The notes: generated by a model not told the origin, from the letters alone. A DNA stretch of 23,162 bases from Flavobacteriales bacterium UBA979 (GCA_002292325.1 DBBR01000059.1:16094-39255), one strand, 5' to 3'; shown: positions 7,555 to 16,015, counted from the first letter of the stretch. A program made the numbers and translations.

Positions 7555-8795
7555 AAGAACTGCTCAAGGCCTACGAAAACCGACCTCCTGAAATTGTTTT
7601 TGAGTGGCAAGACGCTGAAACCGACGCGAAAGGATGGGTCGTTATAAATTCGCTTCGCGGCGGCGCTGCAGGAGGAGGAACAAGGATGCATCCGACGCTC
7701 GACCGAAGAGAAGTGGAGAGCCTTGCAAAAACAATGGAAATTAAATTTTCCGTAAGCGGCCCTCAAATAGGAGGCGCCAAATCGGGCATTGCATTTGACC
7801 CCAATGATCCCCGTAAAAAAGAAGTCTTGAGGCGCTGGTTCGCAGCGGTTACCCCGCTTTTGAAAAGCTATTATGGTACCGGAGGAGACATGAACGTTGA
7901 TGAAATTCACGAAGTTATTCCTTTCACCGAAGACTGTGGGATTTGGCATCCACAAGAGGGCGTTTTTAACGGACATTTCAATGCCAAGAATGCGGAGAAG
8001 GTCAAACGGATTGGTCATTTGAGACAGGGCGTTTCGCAAATGGTGGAGGATCTGAGCTACACTCCGGATGCTACCCGCAAATACCGTGTGGCAGATTTGA
8101 TTACGGGGTACGGAGTCTCGGAGTCAGTTCGTCATTTTTACGATGTATACGGAGGCAGCATTAAAGGCAAGCGAGTCATCATCCAGGGCTGGGGAAATGT
8201 CGGTGCAGCCGCCGCATACTTCTTGTCTGAATTGGGTGCGATGATCGTTGGAATTGTTGATCGTGCTGGTGGATTGATTGTGCCGAATGGCATGACACCT
8301 GAGGAGGTTGCCCATCTTTTTGAAACAAAACATGGCAATAGCTTGCAAGCCACGAATATGTTGAGCTTCGAAGAAGTTAATTCCCGAATTTGGGACGTGC
8401 CCGCAGATGTGTTTTTACCGTGTGCTGCATCCCGATTGGTCACGCAAGATCAGTTGGATCGGATGGTAGGTGCAGGGGTGCAAGTCATCTCAAGTGGGGC
8501 GAATGTCCCATTTGCTGATGAAGAAATTTTTTACGGTCAGGTTGCTGAATCTGCGGACATCGCGCTTGCCGTGATTCCGGACTTCATCGCAAACTGTGGT
8601 ATGGCAAGGGTTTTTGCTTATTTAATGAGCGATGCCCAAGTCGACATGTCCGATTCGGCCATATTCAACGATACGTCAGAGACCATTCGCCGTGCCTTAG
8701 TTGAAACCCATGACCGGAACCCTTCGAAAACAAGGTTGGCAGCCACGGCCTTTGAAATTGCCTTGGAGAAACTGATGAATACCAAAGGAAATTAA
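7551..8795 (+). CDS. Glu/Leu/Phe/Val-family amino-acid dehydrogenase
   Basis: NAD(P)-dependent oxidative deamination of an amino acid, cytoplasmic. The 414-residue protein has the substrate domain with Lys65 (EIKFS, carboxylate binding by analogy), Lys77 in GGAKSGI (catalytic Lys by analogy with GluDH/LeuDH) and Asp113 in GTGGDMN (catalytic Asp by analogy). The 36-residue Lys-Asp spacing fits leucine dehydrogenase-like members. The Rossmann domain begins at about GWGNVGAAAAYFLSELG and contains VDRAGG. Whether the substrate is Leu, Val, Phe or Glu cannot be decided by eye. Start ATG 7551 overlaps the anmK stop (ATGA); an upstream in-frame extension to 7452 lies wholly inside anmK and is rejected. 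The operon with anmK may simply reflect a conserved Bacteroidota gene order, which I recall but cannot check here. Confidence 0.92.
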   Translation: MKELLKAYENRPPEIVFEWQDAETDAKGWVVINSLRGGAAGGGTRMHPTLDRREVESLAKTMEIKFSVSGPQIGGAKSGIAFDPNDPRKKEVLRRWFAAVTPLLKSYYGTGGDMNVDEIHEVIPFTEDCGIWHPQEGVFNGHFNAKNAEKVKRIGHLRQGVSQMVEDLSYTPDATRKYRVADLITGYGVSESVRHFYDVYGGSIKGKRVIIQGWGNVGAAAAYFLSELGAMIVGIVDRAGGLIVPNGMTPEEVAHLFETKHGNSLQATNMLSFEEVNSRIWDVPADVFLPCAASRLVTQDQLDRMVGAGVQVISSGANVPFADEEIFYGQVAESADIALAVIPDFIANCGMARVFAYLMSDAQVDMSDSAIFNDTSETIRRALVETHDRNPSKTRLAATAFEIALEKLMNTKGN

Positions 8796-8857
8796 GGTCC
8801 AGGTTCGTTTACACCGCATGCGCTGTTGTAATTTGAGCCCTCAATACCCGCAAGCAG

Positions 8858-10225
8858 ATGGAAATTCTTGTACTCGTGATTTTTGTGGTTGGTTACCTGT
8901 TCATCGCACTGGAGCACACGTTCCACATTGATAAGGCAGCCAGTGCGCTTTTGACGGGTACCATCTGTTGGGGGCTGTTTGTCACGGGAGTTCATGAAGT
9001 TCCGGCGCACTTGGTTGCTGAATTTGAGGCATTCAAGGAAGGACTTATTGTAGCGTCTCCACAAGCACTGCACTACTTTTTGGAGCACCGCTTGCTCCAC
9101 CACATGGAGGACATTTCATCCATTTTGTTCTTTCTGTTAGGGGCCATGACCATCGTTGAGTTGGTAGATGCGCATGAGGGCTTCTCGGTCATCACAGATA
9201 AAATTAAAACGACCAAAAAGGTCCGGCTGGTCTGGATATTGAGCATTTTGACGTTCTTTTTTTCAGCCGTTTTGGACAATTTGACGACCTCCATTGTGAT
9301 GGTTTCTTTGCTCCGTAAATTGATTGATGACAAAGAAACGCGTTGGCTTTTTGCCGGAGTTGTCATCATCGCAGCCAATGCAGGTGGCGCGTGGTCTCCC
9401 ATTGGAGACATCACGACGACGATGCTGTGGATTGGAAATCAGCTTACTTCGGATGTAATCATCCTGAATTTATTTATCCCATCCCTCGTGTGCTTGCTCG
9501 TCCCGCTTGGGATTCTGAGTTTTACCATGAAAGGGGATGTTCGACGGCCCGATCAAATCAAAGATTACAAAGATCCAACCACGCCTGGTGAGCGCAAGTT
9601 GGTATTTGCCATGGGTGTGGCTGGTTTGCTCTTCGTCCCGGTATTCAAGACGGTTACCCACCTCCCGCCTTTCATGGGCATGATGCTCTCTTTGGGCATG
9701 ATGTGGGTGGTCACCGAGGTGATTCACCGCAGCAAGAATCACGAAGAGCGTGATCATTTGTCGGTGATTGGCGTCTTGCGAAAAATCGATTCTGCTTCGG
9801 TGTTGTTTTTCTTGGGCATCCTCCTGGCCGTGGCCTCTCTTCAAGAAATCGGGCATTTGATCACAGCCGCAAGTTGGCTGCGTGACACGATGAGCAATGT
9901 TTATGCGATCAACGTCACCATCGGATTCCTGTCCGCTATTGTAGACAACGTACCACTCGTAGCCGCGTCAATGGGCATGTACGATTTAGCTCCAGCGTCG
10001 AGTCAAGGATGGGATGGCTATTTCGTTCAGAATGGTGTGTTTTGGCAATTTCTCGCTTACTGCGCTGGAACTGGAGGGTCTGCCTTAATCATCGGCTCTG
10101 CGGCGGGCGTTGCAGTAATGGGATTGGAGCGCATCGATTTTGTTTGGTACCTGAAGAAGATCAGCTTGTTGGCCATCGCCGGATACCTTGCCGGTGCTGC
10201 GACGTATTGGCTGATGTTCCACTAA
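8858..10225 (+). CDS. nhaD: Sodium:proton antiporter, NhaD family
   Basis: Inner-membrane Na+/H+ antiporter of the NhaD type, exporting Na+ in exchange for H+. The 455-residue protein is strongly hydrophobic throughout with about a dozen membrane segments, starting with MEILVLVIFVVGYLFIALEH. Family motifs are NAGGAWSPIGDITTTMLW (Asn174 onward) and AIVDNVPLVAAS (Asp363, Asn364), the two half-helix regions that carry the ion-binding polar residues in this superfamily. The start is 62 bases after the dehydrogenase stop, so it could be in the same transcript. The 140 bases after it hold no strong terminator, and it may be read through into exbB. Confidence 0.93.
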   Translation: MEILVLVIFVVGYLFIALEHTFHIDKAASALLTGTICWGLFVTGVHEVPAHLVAEFEAFKEGLIVASPQALHYFLEHRLLHHMEDISSILFFLLGAMTIVELVDAHEGFSVITDKIKTTKKVRLVWILSILTFFFSAVLDNLTTSIVMVSLLRKLIDDKETRWLFAGVVIIAANAGGAWSPIGDITTTMLWIGNQLTSDVIILNLFIPSLVCLLVPLGILSFTMKGDVRRPDQIKDYKDPTTPGERKLVFAMGVAGLLFVPVFKTVTHLPPFMGMMLSLGMMWVVTEVIHRSKNHEERDHLSVIGVLRKIDSASVLFFLGILLAVASLQEIGHLITAASWLRDTMSNVYAINVTIGFLSAIVDNVPLVAASMGMYDLAPASSQGWDGYFVQNGVFWQFLAYCAGTGGSALIIGSAAGVAVMGLERIDFVWYLKKISLLAIAGYLAGAATYWLMFH

Positions 10226-10365
10226 GCTCAGCGGTAGACACCGCTCCTTGGGAACAAAGGTTGTGAACGAAACGCCGTCGAAAATTGATTCTTTTTGGGG
10301 AATCACTCTCCAATAATTGCAGGAACTTACTCGTTTGAACAACGGAATTTGAACGAGATTTCCTC
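10226..10365. other. Intergenic region between nhaD and exbB
   Basis: These 140 bases hold a 6-bp hairpin (AGCGGT-AGAC-ACCGCT, 10230-10245) without a T run, and a direct repeat TTTGAAC close to the exbB start. I found no exact TAnnTTTG promoter in it. It is the longest non-coding gap in the nhaD-folC block and is the likely place for an exbB promoter. Confidence 0.4.
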
Positions 10366-11079
10366 ATGAAGACATTTATGTTATTACAGTCCTTGACTAC
10401 GGGCAATGCGGTGGCTGAATCGGTTGAGCCTATTCAGGAAGTGGAAGTGAGTATTTTGGACCTCATCCTTGAGGGTTCCAGCGGATTAGGCGGCGGTGCG
10501 GTCATGATTTCCTTGGCACTGATGAGCATCGCAGCGATTTATTTGTTCTTCGAGCGCACCATGGCGATTCGCAAAGCAGAGAAAGTGTCCCCCGATTTCA
10601 TGAACAAAATTCGAGACTACATCGGACAAGGAAGTTTTGATAGCGCACGCAACCTGTGCCAAGAGTCGAATACGCCCATGGCGCGCATGCTCGACAAGGG
10701 CATTAGCCGCATCGGAAAGGACCTTAAGGACATCAGTGTTTCCATTGAAAATATAGGTAAGCTGGAGATTTACAATCTCGAAAAGAACCTCAGTTCTTTG
10801 GGGACCATCGCCAGTGCCGCACCCATGTTGGGCTTCTTGGGAACTGTACTTGGAATGGTCCAAGTGTTCGTGGACATGGAACAAGTCGGGACGGTGAGCG
10901 TTGAGCACATTTCATCGGGCACGAAGCAGGCCATGATCACGACAATCGCAGGATTGGTGGTTGGAATCATCGCTTACATGGCATACAATAACTTGGTCAG
11001 TAAGGTGTCGAAGGTCATCCATAAAATGGAGTCGACGACGATCGAATTCATTGATATTCTTGAAGAGCCTGTCGCATGA
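10366..11079 (+). CDS. exbB: ExbB/TolQ/MotA-family proton channel
   Basis: Inner-membrane proton-channel subunit that powers a TonB- or TolA-type transducer with the proton motive force. The 237-residue protein has three membrane segments: about 43-62 (AVMISLALMSIAAIYLFF), about 145-168 (LGTIASAAPMLGFLGTVLG) and about 189-209 (AMITTIAGLVVGIIAYMAY). The last two carry the family residues of the proton path, including a Thr in the second and Thr192/Thr193 in the third. An acidic, non-cleaved-looking N-terminus precedes the first segment. Its stop overlaps the exbD start in ATGA (11076-11079). Tol and Exb types cannot be separated by sequence alone; the neighbours favour the TonB-like type. Confidence 0.92.
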   Translation: MKTFMLLQSLTTGNAVAESVEPIQEVEVSILDLILEGSSGLGGGAVMISLALMSIAAIYLFFERTMAIRKAEKVSPDFMNKIRDYIGQGSFDSARNLCQESNTPMARMLDKGISRIGKDLKDISVSIENIGKLEIYNLEKNLSSLGTIASAAPMLGFLGTVLGMVQVFVDMEQVGTVSVEHISSGTKQAMITTIAGLVVGIIAYMAYNNLVSKVSKVIHKMESTTIEFIDILEEPVA

Positions 11080-11468
11080 ACTTAGGTCAGCGAAATAAAA
11101 TTAACGTGTCCGGCAGCATGTCGTCCATGACCGATTTGGTGTTTTTGTTGCTCATTTTTTTCATCATTCTATCGACCTTGGTGAGCAACGGTGTCAACGT
11201 GGAATTGCCCAAGGCCAAGGGGACCACGTCCGTTACATCAAAAATGACGTTGAGCATTAAGCCCGATGGGAGTTACCACCTCAACGGAGGGCAAGTGGCC
11301 TATGAAGACCTGGAATCTTTGCTTCGCATACGCATGGAAGGGACTGCGGAGCCCGTGCTTTATTTGCAAGTGGATGAGTCTGTTGCAACGGGTAAAACCG
11401 TTGAGGTCATCGGCATGGCGAAGGCCAATGAGTGGAAGGTCATGCTCGGTGCAACGCCTAAAAACTGA
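11076..11468 (+). CDS. exbD: ExbD/TolR-family biopolymer transport protein
   Basis: Partner of ExbB: a single-pass inner-membrane protein with a periplasmic domain. The 130 residues match family length. The membrane helix covers about residues 19-38 and begins TDLVFLLLIFFII; Asp20 is the conserved proton-carrying Asp. A small periplasmic domain follows (residues 45-130) with VNVELPKA just after the membrane, as in other ExbD proteins. It overlaps exbB by 4 bases and is followed 10 bases later by the transducer gene. Confidence 0.93.
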   Translation: MNLGQRNKINVSGSMSSMTDLVFLLLIFFIILSTLVSNGVNVELPKAKGTTSVTSKMTLSIKPDGSYHLNGGQVAYEDLESLLRIRMEGTAEPVLYLQVDESVATGKTVEVIGMAKANEWKVMLGATPKN

Positions 11469-11478
11469 GGAAAGGAGC

Positions 11479-12279
11479 ATGCAAGCTGAATTGGAACAAC
11501 GTCGACGAGAAATCGAGAAAAAGGACCGCTTAAAGGCTGGAGCTTTGGCCTTCCTATCGTTTTCTGCTGGGGTGGTTGCGTGTTTCTTTTTGGTTGCATT
11601 TACCAAATCCATACCACCCCCGGGCGAACAGTATGTTGCTGTTGGATTTGCGGATCTAGGCGATGTGAAGGAGGCTTCGGGTGATGTGGAATCAGAGGTG
11701 CCTTCAGAAACCGTAGAAGAGGTCATTCAGCCGGAGATCGCTCAAAGTGACGCCATAGCAACTCCCGTTGAAGAAGAGGTGGTCACCCAATCCGAATCGG
11801 AGGTGTCCGTTCCATCCAACCCTGAACCGATTGAATCAACTGAACCAGAACCAGAACCAGAGCGCCAAGTGAATCCTCTGCTTACCAATGCGTTATCCAG
11901 CTTGTCACAGAGCGGAGGAGGAGGGTCGGAAGGGGAGAGCGATGCAGGAGCGGGAAACGAGGGCACAGACGAGGCGAAGATTGATGGCCGAGGGGTGGTT
12001 AGTGGAGATGACGGTGACAACGTACTTGATGGTGGGACGATCATTGGCAGACCGATTCAAAAGGAAACTCCGCACGAAGAAGGCGTGGTACGGGTGAAGA
12101 TTTTGGTGGACAAATACGGCAATGTGACGTCTGCGACCTATGATGGAACAGGGTCCAATACGGCCGACACGGAATTGATCGCCATGGCTTGTCGCGCAGC
12201 GAAAACATCCACATGGTCAGAAAACCTCGCCAAGCCCGTGCGCTCTGGTTTCGTGACCATTCGATTTGAATTGGAGTGA
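11479..12279 (+). CDS. TonB-like energy transducer with acidic linker
   Basis: The 266-residue protein has a charged cytoplasmic N-terminus (1-18), one membrane helix (about 19-41), a long acidic Pro/Glu/Ser linker (about 60-130, including TEPEPEPER), a Gly/Ser-rich patch (SGGGGSEGESDAGAG, 145-159) and a C-terminal TonB/TolA-like domain (about 200-266: VVRVKILVDKYGNVTSATYDG and the final FVTIRFELE strand). By analogy it links the ExbB/ExbD motor to an outer-membrane partner. The linker is acidic, whereas classical TonB has Pro-Lys stretches, and the usual YP motif at the start of the C-terminal domain is absent. ATG 11479 was chosen because it begins 10 bases after the exbD stop with a GA-rich leader; an in-frame extension to 11266 lies within exbD. 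The final bases overlap the folC start as GTGA. Confidence 0.85.
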   Translation: MQAELEQRRREIEKKDRLKAGALAFLSFSAGVVACFFLVAFTKSIPPPGEQYVAVGFADLGDVKEASGDVESEVPSETVEEVIQPEIAQSDAIATPVEEEVVTQSESEVSVPSNPEPIESTEPEPEPERQVNPLLTNALSSLSQSGGGGSEGESDAGAGNEGTDEAKIDGRGVVSGDDGDNVLDGGTIIGRPIQKETPHEEGVVRVKILVDKYGNVTSATYDGTGSNTADTELIAMACRAAKTSTWSENLAKPVRSGFVTIRFELE

Positions 12280-13520
12280 CGTACGGTGAAGCCACCGATT
12301 GGTTGTTCAGCCAATTGCCCATGTTTCAGCGCCAGGGCCCAGCCGCCTATAAAGCGGACCTAAAAGGAACATTCGATGTTCTTGAGAAACTAGGGCGACC
12401 TGATTTGAAATTATCCAATGTCATTCATGTGGCAGGAACCAACGGCAAGGGTTCGGTCTGCACAGCTGTTGCCGAATCCTTGCATCATCAGGGCAAACGC
12501 GTAGGATTGTTTACTTCGCCGCATTTACTGGATTATCGTGAACGCATGCGGGTCGATGGCGCAGTGCCATCGGAAGAATGGGTCGCAAATTTTGTTGGTG
12601 CGCATCGCCACGTGTTCGATGGTCCGGAAGGGCAGCCTTCTTTTTTTGAATGGACCTTTGGTATGGCGATGTGTTGGTTTGTGGAATCCGAAGTGGATGC
12701 TGTTGTTTTAGAAACAGGGATGGGTGGACGTTTGGATAGCACCAACGTTTTCCGCGCCCCATTGTTGACTGTCATTACCAATGTGGGCTTGGATCATGAG
12801 CAATTTTTAGGGTCGGATATCCGATCGATTGCTCGCGAAAAAGCAGGGATTATCAAAGATGGTATACCGGTGGTCATGGGTCGGATGCGGCCAGAAGCAC
12901 AGTCGGTGGTGCTTGCTGCCGCCAGTCGCATGGGGGCGGAGACTCATTATGCAGCGGTAAGTCAATCGCTCAACACCGAAGTTGACGGCCCCCATTGGCC
13001 AGAAAACCGTGCGACTGCGCACAAGGCCTTGGAAGTGCTAGCTTCACTCCAATTCGGAAAGGATTTGGTGGTCCCGTCCATTGAGTCCCTCTCAAAAGAT
13101 TTGCACTGGGGTCGGTGGCAATGGTTGAAGCCGATGGGGTGTGCAGGTCGCGTATTGGTGGATTGTGCGCACAACGTGGATGGGTTGGACCGAACATTGG
13201 CTGCTTTGGCTGCTTTGACTTTTACCAGATGGCATGTGGTCACGGGTGCGGTGGCAGACAAGGATTTAACGGGGTTGTTGACCCGGCTTCCGAAGGAGGC
13301 GAATTATTATTTCTGTGCAGCAGACATCCCACGAGCTTTGCCTGCCCAGCAACTAGTGGACATGGCAGGTAAGTACGGGTTGCACGGTGCAGCTTACACT
13401 TCTGTCCGTGACGCTTACACGGTGGCATGCAAATCGGCCAGCAAAGGAGAGTTGGTATTGGTTTTGGGCAGCATTTTTGTGGCTGCGGAAGTTCTTGCCA
13501 GCGAAGCGAAGAGCAGTTAA
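12276..13520 (+). CDS. folC: Bifunctional folylpolyglutamate synthase / dihydrofolate synthase
   Basis: Mur-ligase-family enzyme that adds glutamate to (dihydro)folates; cytoplasmic. The 414-residue length is normal. The ATP loop HVAGTNGKGS is at residues 51-60; VLETGMGGRLDSTN, GLDHEQFLG and REKAGIIK are characteristic central blocks; VDCAHNVDG marks the C-terminal domain. It starts with GTG at 12276, giving MTYGEATDWLFSQLPMFQRQ, the usual N-terminus of this family in Bacteroidota. The GTG overlaps the stop of the TonB-like gene (GTGA), implying coupled translation. The stop is 10 bases from the stop of convergent gpmI, with no terminator hairpin between. Confidence 0.95.
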   Translation: MTYGEATDWLFSQLPMFQRQGPAAYKADLKGTFDVLEKLGRPDLKLSNVIHVAGTNGKGSVCTAVAESLHHQGKRVGLFTSPHLLDYRERMRVDGAVPSEEWVANFVGAHRHVFDGPEGQPSFFEWTFGMAMCWFVESEVDAVVLETGMGGRLDSTNVFRAPLLTVITNVGLDHEQFLGSDIRSIAREKAGIIKDGIPVVMGRMRPEAQSVVLAAASRMGAETHYAAVSQSLNTEVDGPHWPENRATAHKALEVLASLQFGKDLVVPSIESLSKDLHWGRWQWLKPMGCAGRVLVDCAHNVDGLDRTLAALAALTFTRWHVVTGAVADKDLTGLLTRLPKEANYYFCAADIPRALPAQQLVDMAGKYGLHGAAYTSVRDAYTVACKSASKGELVLVLGSIFVAAEVLASEAKSS

Positions 13521-13530
13521 GTCACGCCAT

Positions 13531-15051
13531 CTAGAAGAGGGATTTTCCCGTCATTTCGTCTGGTTGGTCGACTTGCAGTAAGTGGAGAATGGTCGGTGCG
13601 ACATCTGCTAGGATGCCATCATTCAGCTCAGAAACATCGGGCGATAGTACAACAACGGGGACGGGATTGGTCGTGTGGGCTGTATGCGGCGAGCCGTCCT
13701 TGTGCCGTGCGTAATCTGCGTTGCCGTGATCGGCAATAATGACAAATTGGTACCCGTGTTCCAGTCCTGTTTCAACGACGGTCTTCAAGCATTGATCCGT
13801 GAATTCCACTGCCTCGACTATGGCGTCAAAAACACCGGTGTGGCCGACCATGTCTGGGTTGGCGAAATTCAGGCAAATAAAATCTGGTACCGCATCTTTC
13901 GCTCCGCTCATAGCCGGCACAATGAGGTCGACGATTTCATTCGCAGACATTTCCGGTTGCAAGTCGTACGTTGGCACCTTCGGGCTGTGCGCCATCAGCC
14001 TGTCTTCTCCTGGAAAAGGGGTTTCTCGGCCTCCGCTAAAAAAGAAAGTGACGTGGGGGTATTTTTCCGTTTCTGCAATGCGAATTTGCGTTCGTCCAGC
14101 AGCGGAAACGACTTCACCTAGCGTTTTTTGGATGTTGGGTTTGTCATAGATGACATGAACTCCGTTGAAGGTGTCATCGTAGTTCGTCATGGTGACGTAA
14201 TGCAGCTCGAGAGGAGTTAAGTGAAATTCCGGTCGAGGTGCTTGGGTGAGTGCAGAGGTGATTTCTCGGCATCGGTCCGTTCGGAAGTTGAAGCAGATGA
14301 CTACGTCGTCCTTTTCGATGTTGGCGCCCTGACCAACGATGAATGGCCGAATAAACTCATCGGTGACCCCTTCTTCATAATGTGCTTCAATGCCCTCCAA
14401 TGCCGTGTTGTAACGGTCACCCTCTCCGTTGACCAACGTGGAATACGTTTGTGCAATTCGCTCCCACCGGTTATCCCGGTCCATTGCGTAATACCGACCG
14501 TGCACGGACGCGATCCGACCACCGGTCCGTTTGAGAACGGGTTCAAGTTCGGCCAGGTAGGTCGCTGCCATTTGGGGAGAGGTATCCCGGCCATCCGTAA
14601 ATGCATGAACAACAAAATCATGAATTCCAGCAGCTGAGGCCGCTTCGCAGAGTGCCTCCAAATGCGCTTGTTGGGAATGCACTCCTCCTTGGGACACCAG
14701 TCCCATGAAGTGCAGGCGGATTCCGGTGTATTTGGCGTGAGCAAACGCCTGTTGAAGCACAGATTCTTGGGCAAATGTCCCGTCTTCTATGGCACGATTG
14801 ATGCGCAGGAGGTCTTGGTACACGATTCGGCCTGCACCGATGTTCATGTGCCCGACTTCGCTGTTGCCCATTTGTCCTTGAGGCAGCCCAACATGTTCGC
14901 CATCTGTGCGCAATGTAGCGTGGGGTTTCTCTGCCAATAGGCGATCCATAAAAGGCGTCCGTGCCGCATCAATTGCATTGGTGCTATCCTTGGTTCCAAT
15001 TCCCCAACCGTCTAAAATGATAAGCGCGCAGCGTGAAGAATGATCGGTCAT
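13531..15051 (-). CDS. gpmI: 2,3-bisphosphoglycerate-independent phosphoglycerate mutase
   Basis: Glycolysis/gluconeogenesis: interconverts 3- and 2-phosphoglycerate using a phosphoserine intermediate and two Mn2+. The 506 residues match the family. Asp14 in LIILDGWGIG binds metal; Ser64 in QMGNSEVGH is the phosphorylated serine; the C-terminal metal-binding block DHGNADYARHKDGSPH lies at 441-456. The C-terminus DEMTGKSLF is typical. I chose ATG 15051 (MTDHSSRCALII), which overlaps the histidine kinase stop in ATGA. A GTG at 15084 in the same frame would add 11 residues, but it falls at the end of the G8 run inside the kinase gene. It is probably transcribed with the kinase and methyltransferase genes. 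Confidence 0.95.
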   Translation of the reverse strand: MTDHSSRCALIILDGWGIGTKDSTNAIDAARTPFMDRLLAEKPHATLRTDGEHVGLPQGQMGNSEVGHMNIGAGRIVYQDLLRINRAIEDGTFAQESVLQQAFAHAKYTGIRLHFMGLVSQGGVHSQQAHLEALCEAASAAGIHDFVVHAFTDGRDTSPQMAATYLAELEPVLKRTGGRIASVHGRYYAMDRDNRWERIAQTYSTLVNGEGDRYNTALEGIEAHYEEGVTDEFIRPFIVGQGANIEKDDVVICFNFRTDRCREITSALTQAPRPEFHLTPLELHYVTMTNYDDTFNGVHVIYDKPNIQKTLGEVVSAAGRTQIRIAETEKYPHVTFFFSGGRETPFPGEDRLMAHSPKVPTYDLQPEMSANEIVDLIVPAMSGAKDAVPDFICLNFANPDMVGHTGVFDAIVEAVEFTDQCLKTVVETGLEHGYQFVIIADHGNADYARHKDGSPHTAHTTNPVPVVVLSPDVSELNDGILADVAPTILHLLQVDQPDEMTGKSLF

Positions 15052-15971
15052 GTGTTCATTGGAATCTGGGTGGTAATGAGGCACCCCCCCCGATCACTGT
15101 CTGCGATCGTCAGGGTCCCGCCGTGCATCCGAATAATTTGGTGAGCTAGGTACAAACCGAGGCCTGTTCCGGAAGTGTCCGAATTGGGGATGCGTTCGAA
15201 TTTTCTCAAAACCGCTTCACGCTGATCTTCGGGAATACCCGTTCCACCATCGTCAAACGTACAAAGCAGAAATTCATCCGATCTCTCTAAGCGAATAAAG
15301 AGAGGGGCCTCGGCTTTGCTATACTTCAGTGCATTCTCTACCAGATTGCCCCAAGCGAGTGCAAGTGCATCCTCGTCTCCCCGCAATAGGCCAAGCGCTT
15401 CGTCAGGCTGCTTGACCTCAATGATCCGGTTTTGAAAGGGACCTGTCCGATGCCGCGCGATGACAACCCTGATGGCTGATTCTGCATCGAAAGAGGCGAG
15501 GGTCATTTCTTTTCCAGAAATAAGCCGGTTGTTTTGAAGGATATTCTCAACGCGTTGTTCCAATCGGTGCAATCCGGCCGTGGCATCCTGTAAAAGCTCA
15601 GACTTTGTATCGGCGTCCCAGTCGTGTTTTTTAAGGGAGTCTATGGCCAATTGAGTCCCAGCTATGGGCGTTTTTAATTCATGGGTAACGGCCAAAAGAA
15701 AATGACGTTCTTTTTCGGCCCGAGCATGTTCACGCTTCAAACCTCGCCAGATAACGACAAACCCCCATGTGAGCAAGCCGAGGAACACGGCCCCTTCTCC
15801 AATGATCATTCCACTTGCCCGGGAAGAGACCGTCGAATTTTCCAATGATTCGATGGTTTGGTGTTGGCGAATTAAGAGCCAAGCCCACCAGCTAAACTGG
15901 AGCAGAATGTATCCTCCGAGCAGTCCGGTAAGCCAAGCGCGTTGATCGGGTCCAAACCTGATTTTCCACAT
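15048..15971 (-). CDS. Orphan membrane sensor histidine kinase
   Basis: Two-component sensor, inner membrane. The 307 residues hold two membrane helices (about 14-34 and 56-76) with a short periplasmic loop of about 20 residues, so there is little room for a ligand-binding domain. The HisKA segment has the phospho-accepting His97 (LLAVTHELKTPIAG). The ATPase domain shows N-box GNLVENALKYS (Asn213), G1 box DDGGTGIP (Asp241) and G2 box GTGLGLYLA (268-276). No response-regulator gene is next to it. The stop overlaps the gpmI start in ATGA. A run of eight G (15091-15084) encodes Arg294-Gly295-Gly296; the final strand CLITTQIPM after it is what this fold expects, so the eight-G frame is the functional one. 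Confidence 0.92.
   Translation of the reverse strand: MWKIRFGPDQRAWLTGLLGGYILLQFSWWAWLLIRQHQTIESLENSTVSSRASGMIIGEGAVFLGLLTWGFVVIWRGLKREHARAEKERHFLLAVTHELKTPIAGTQLAIDSLKKHDWDADTKSELLQDATAGLHRLEQRVENILQNNRLISGKEMTLASFDAESAIRVVIARHRTGPFQNRIIEVKQPDEALGLLRGDEDALALAWGNLVENALKYSKAEAPLFIRLERSDEFLLCTFDDGGTGIPEDQREAVLRKFERIPNSDTSGTGLGLYLAHQIIRMHGGTLTIADSDRGGCLITTQIPMNT
15084..15091 (-). repeat. G8 homopolymer run with in-frame slippery heptamer
   Basis: On the minus strand the kinase codons are CGG GGG GGG TGC, which contains G GGG GGG in the zero frame, the X XXY YYZ pattern for -1 slippage. The -1 frame is the gpmI frame and has no stop between here and the gpmI ATG at 15051. A ninth G would produce the same fusion at DNA level; seven G would lead to the third frame. 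Confidence 0.6.
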
Positions 15972-16015
15972 GGGTCAAAATTAGTCAAGTACGAGGACAT
16001 CCCGATGCGGATGGA

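Noticed and set aside
10230..10245. Hairpin AGCGGT-AGAC-ACCGCT after nhaD as a terminator.
   Set aside because: The stem is short (6 bp) and no T run follows.
15052..15084. GTG 15084 as start of gpmI.
   Set aside because: It adds 11 atypical residues, and ATG 15051 gives the normal N-terminus with an ATGA overlap. The frame being open here matters only for the slippage finding.
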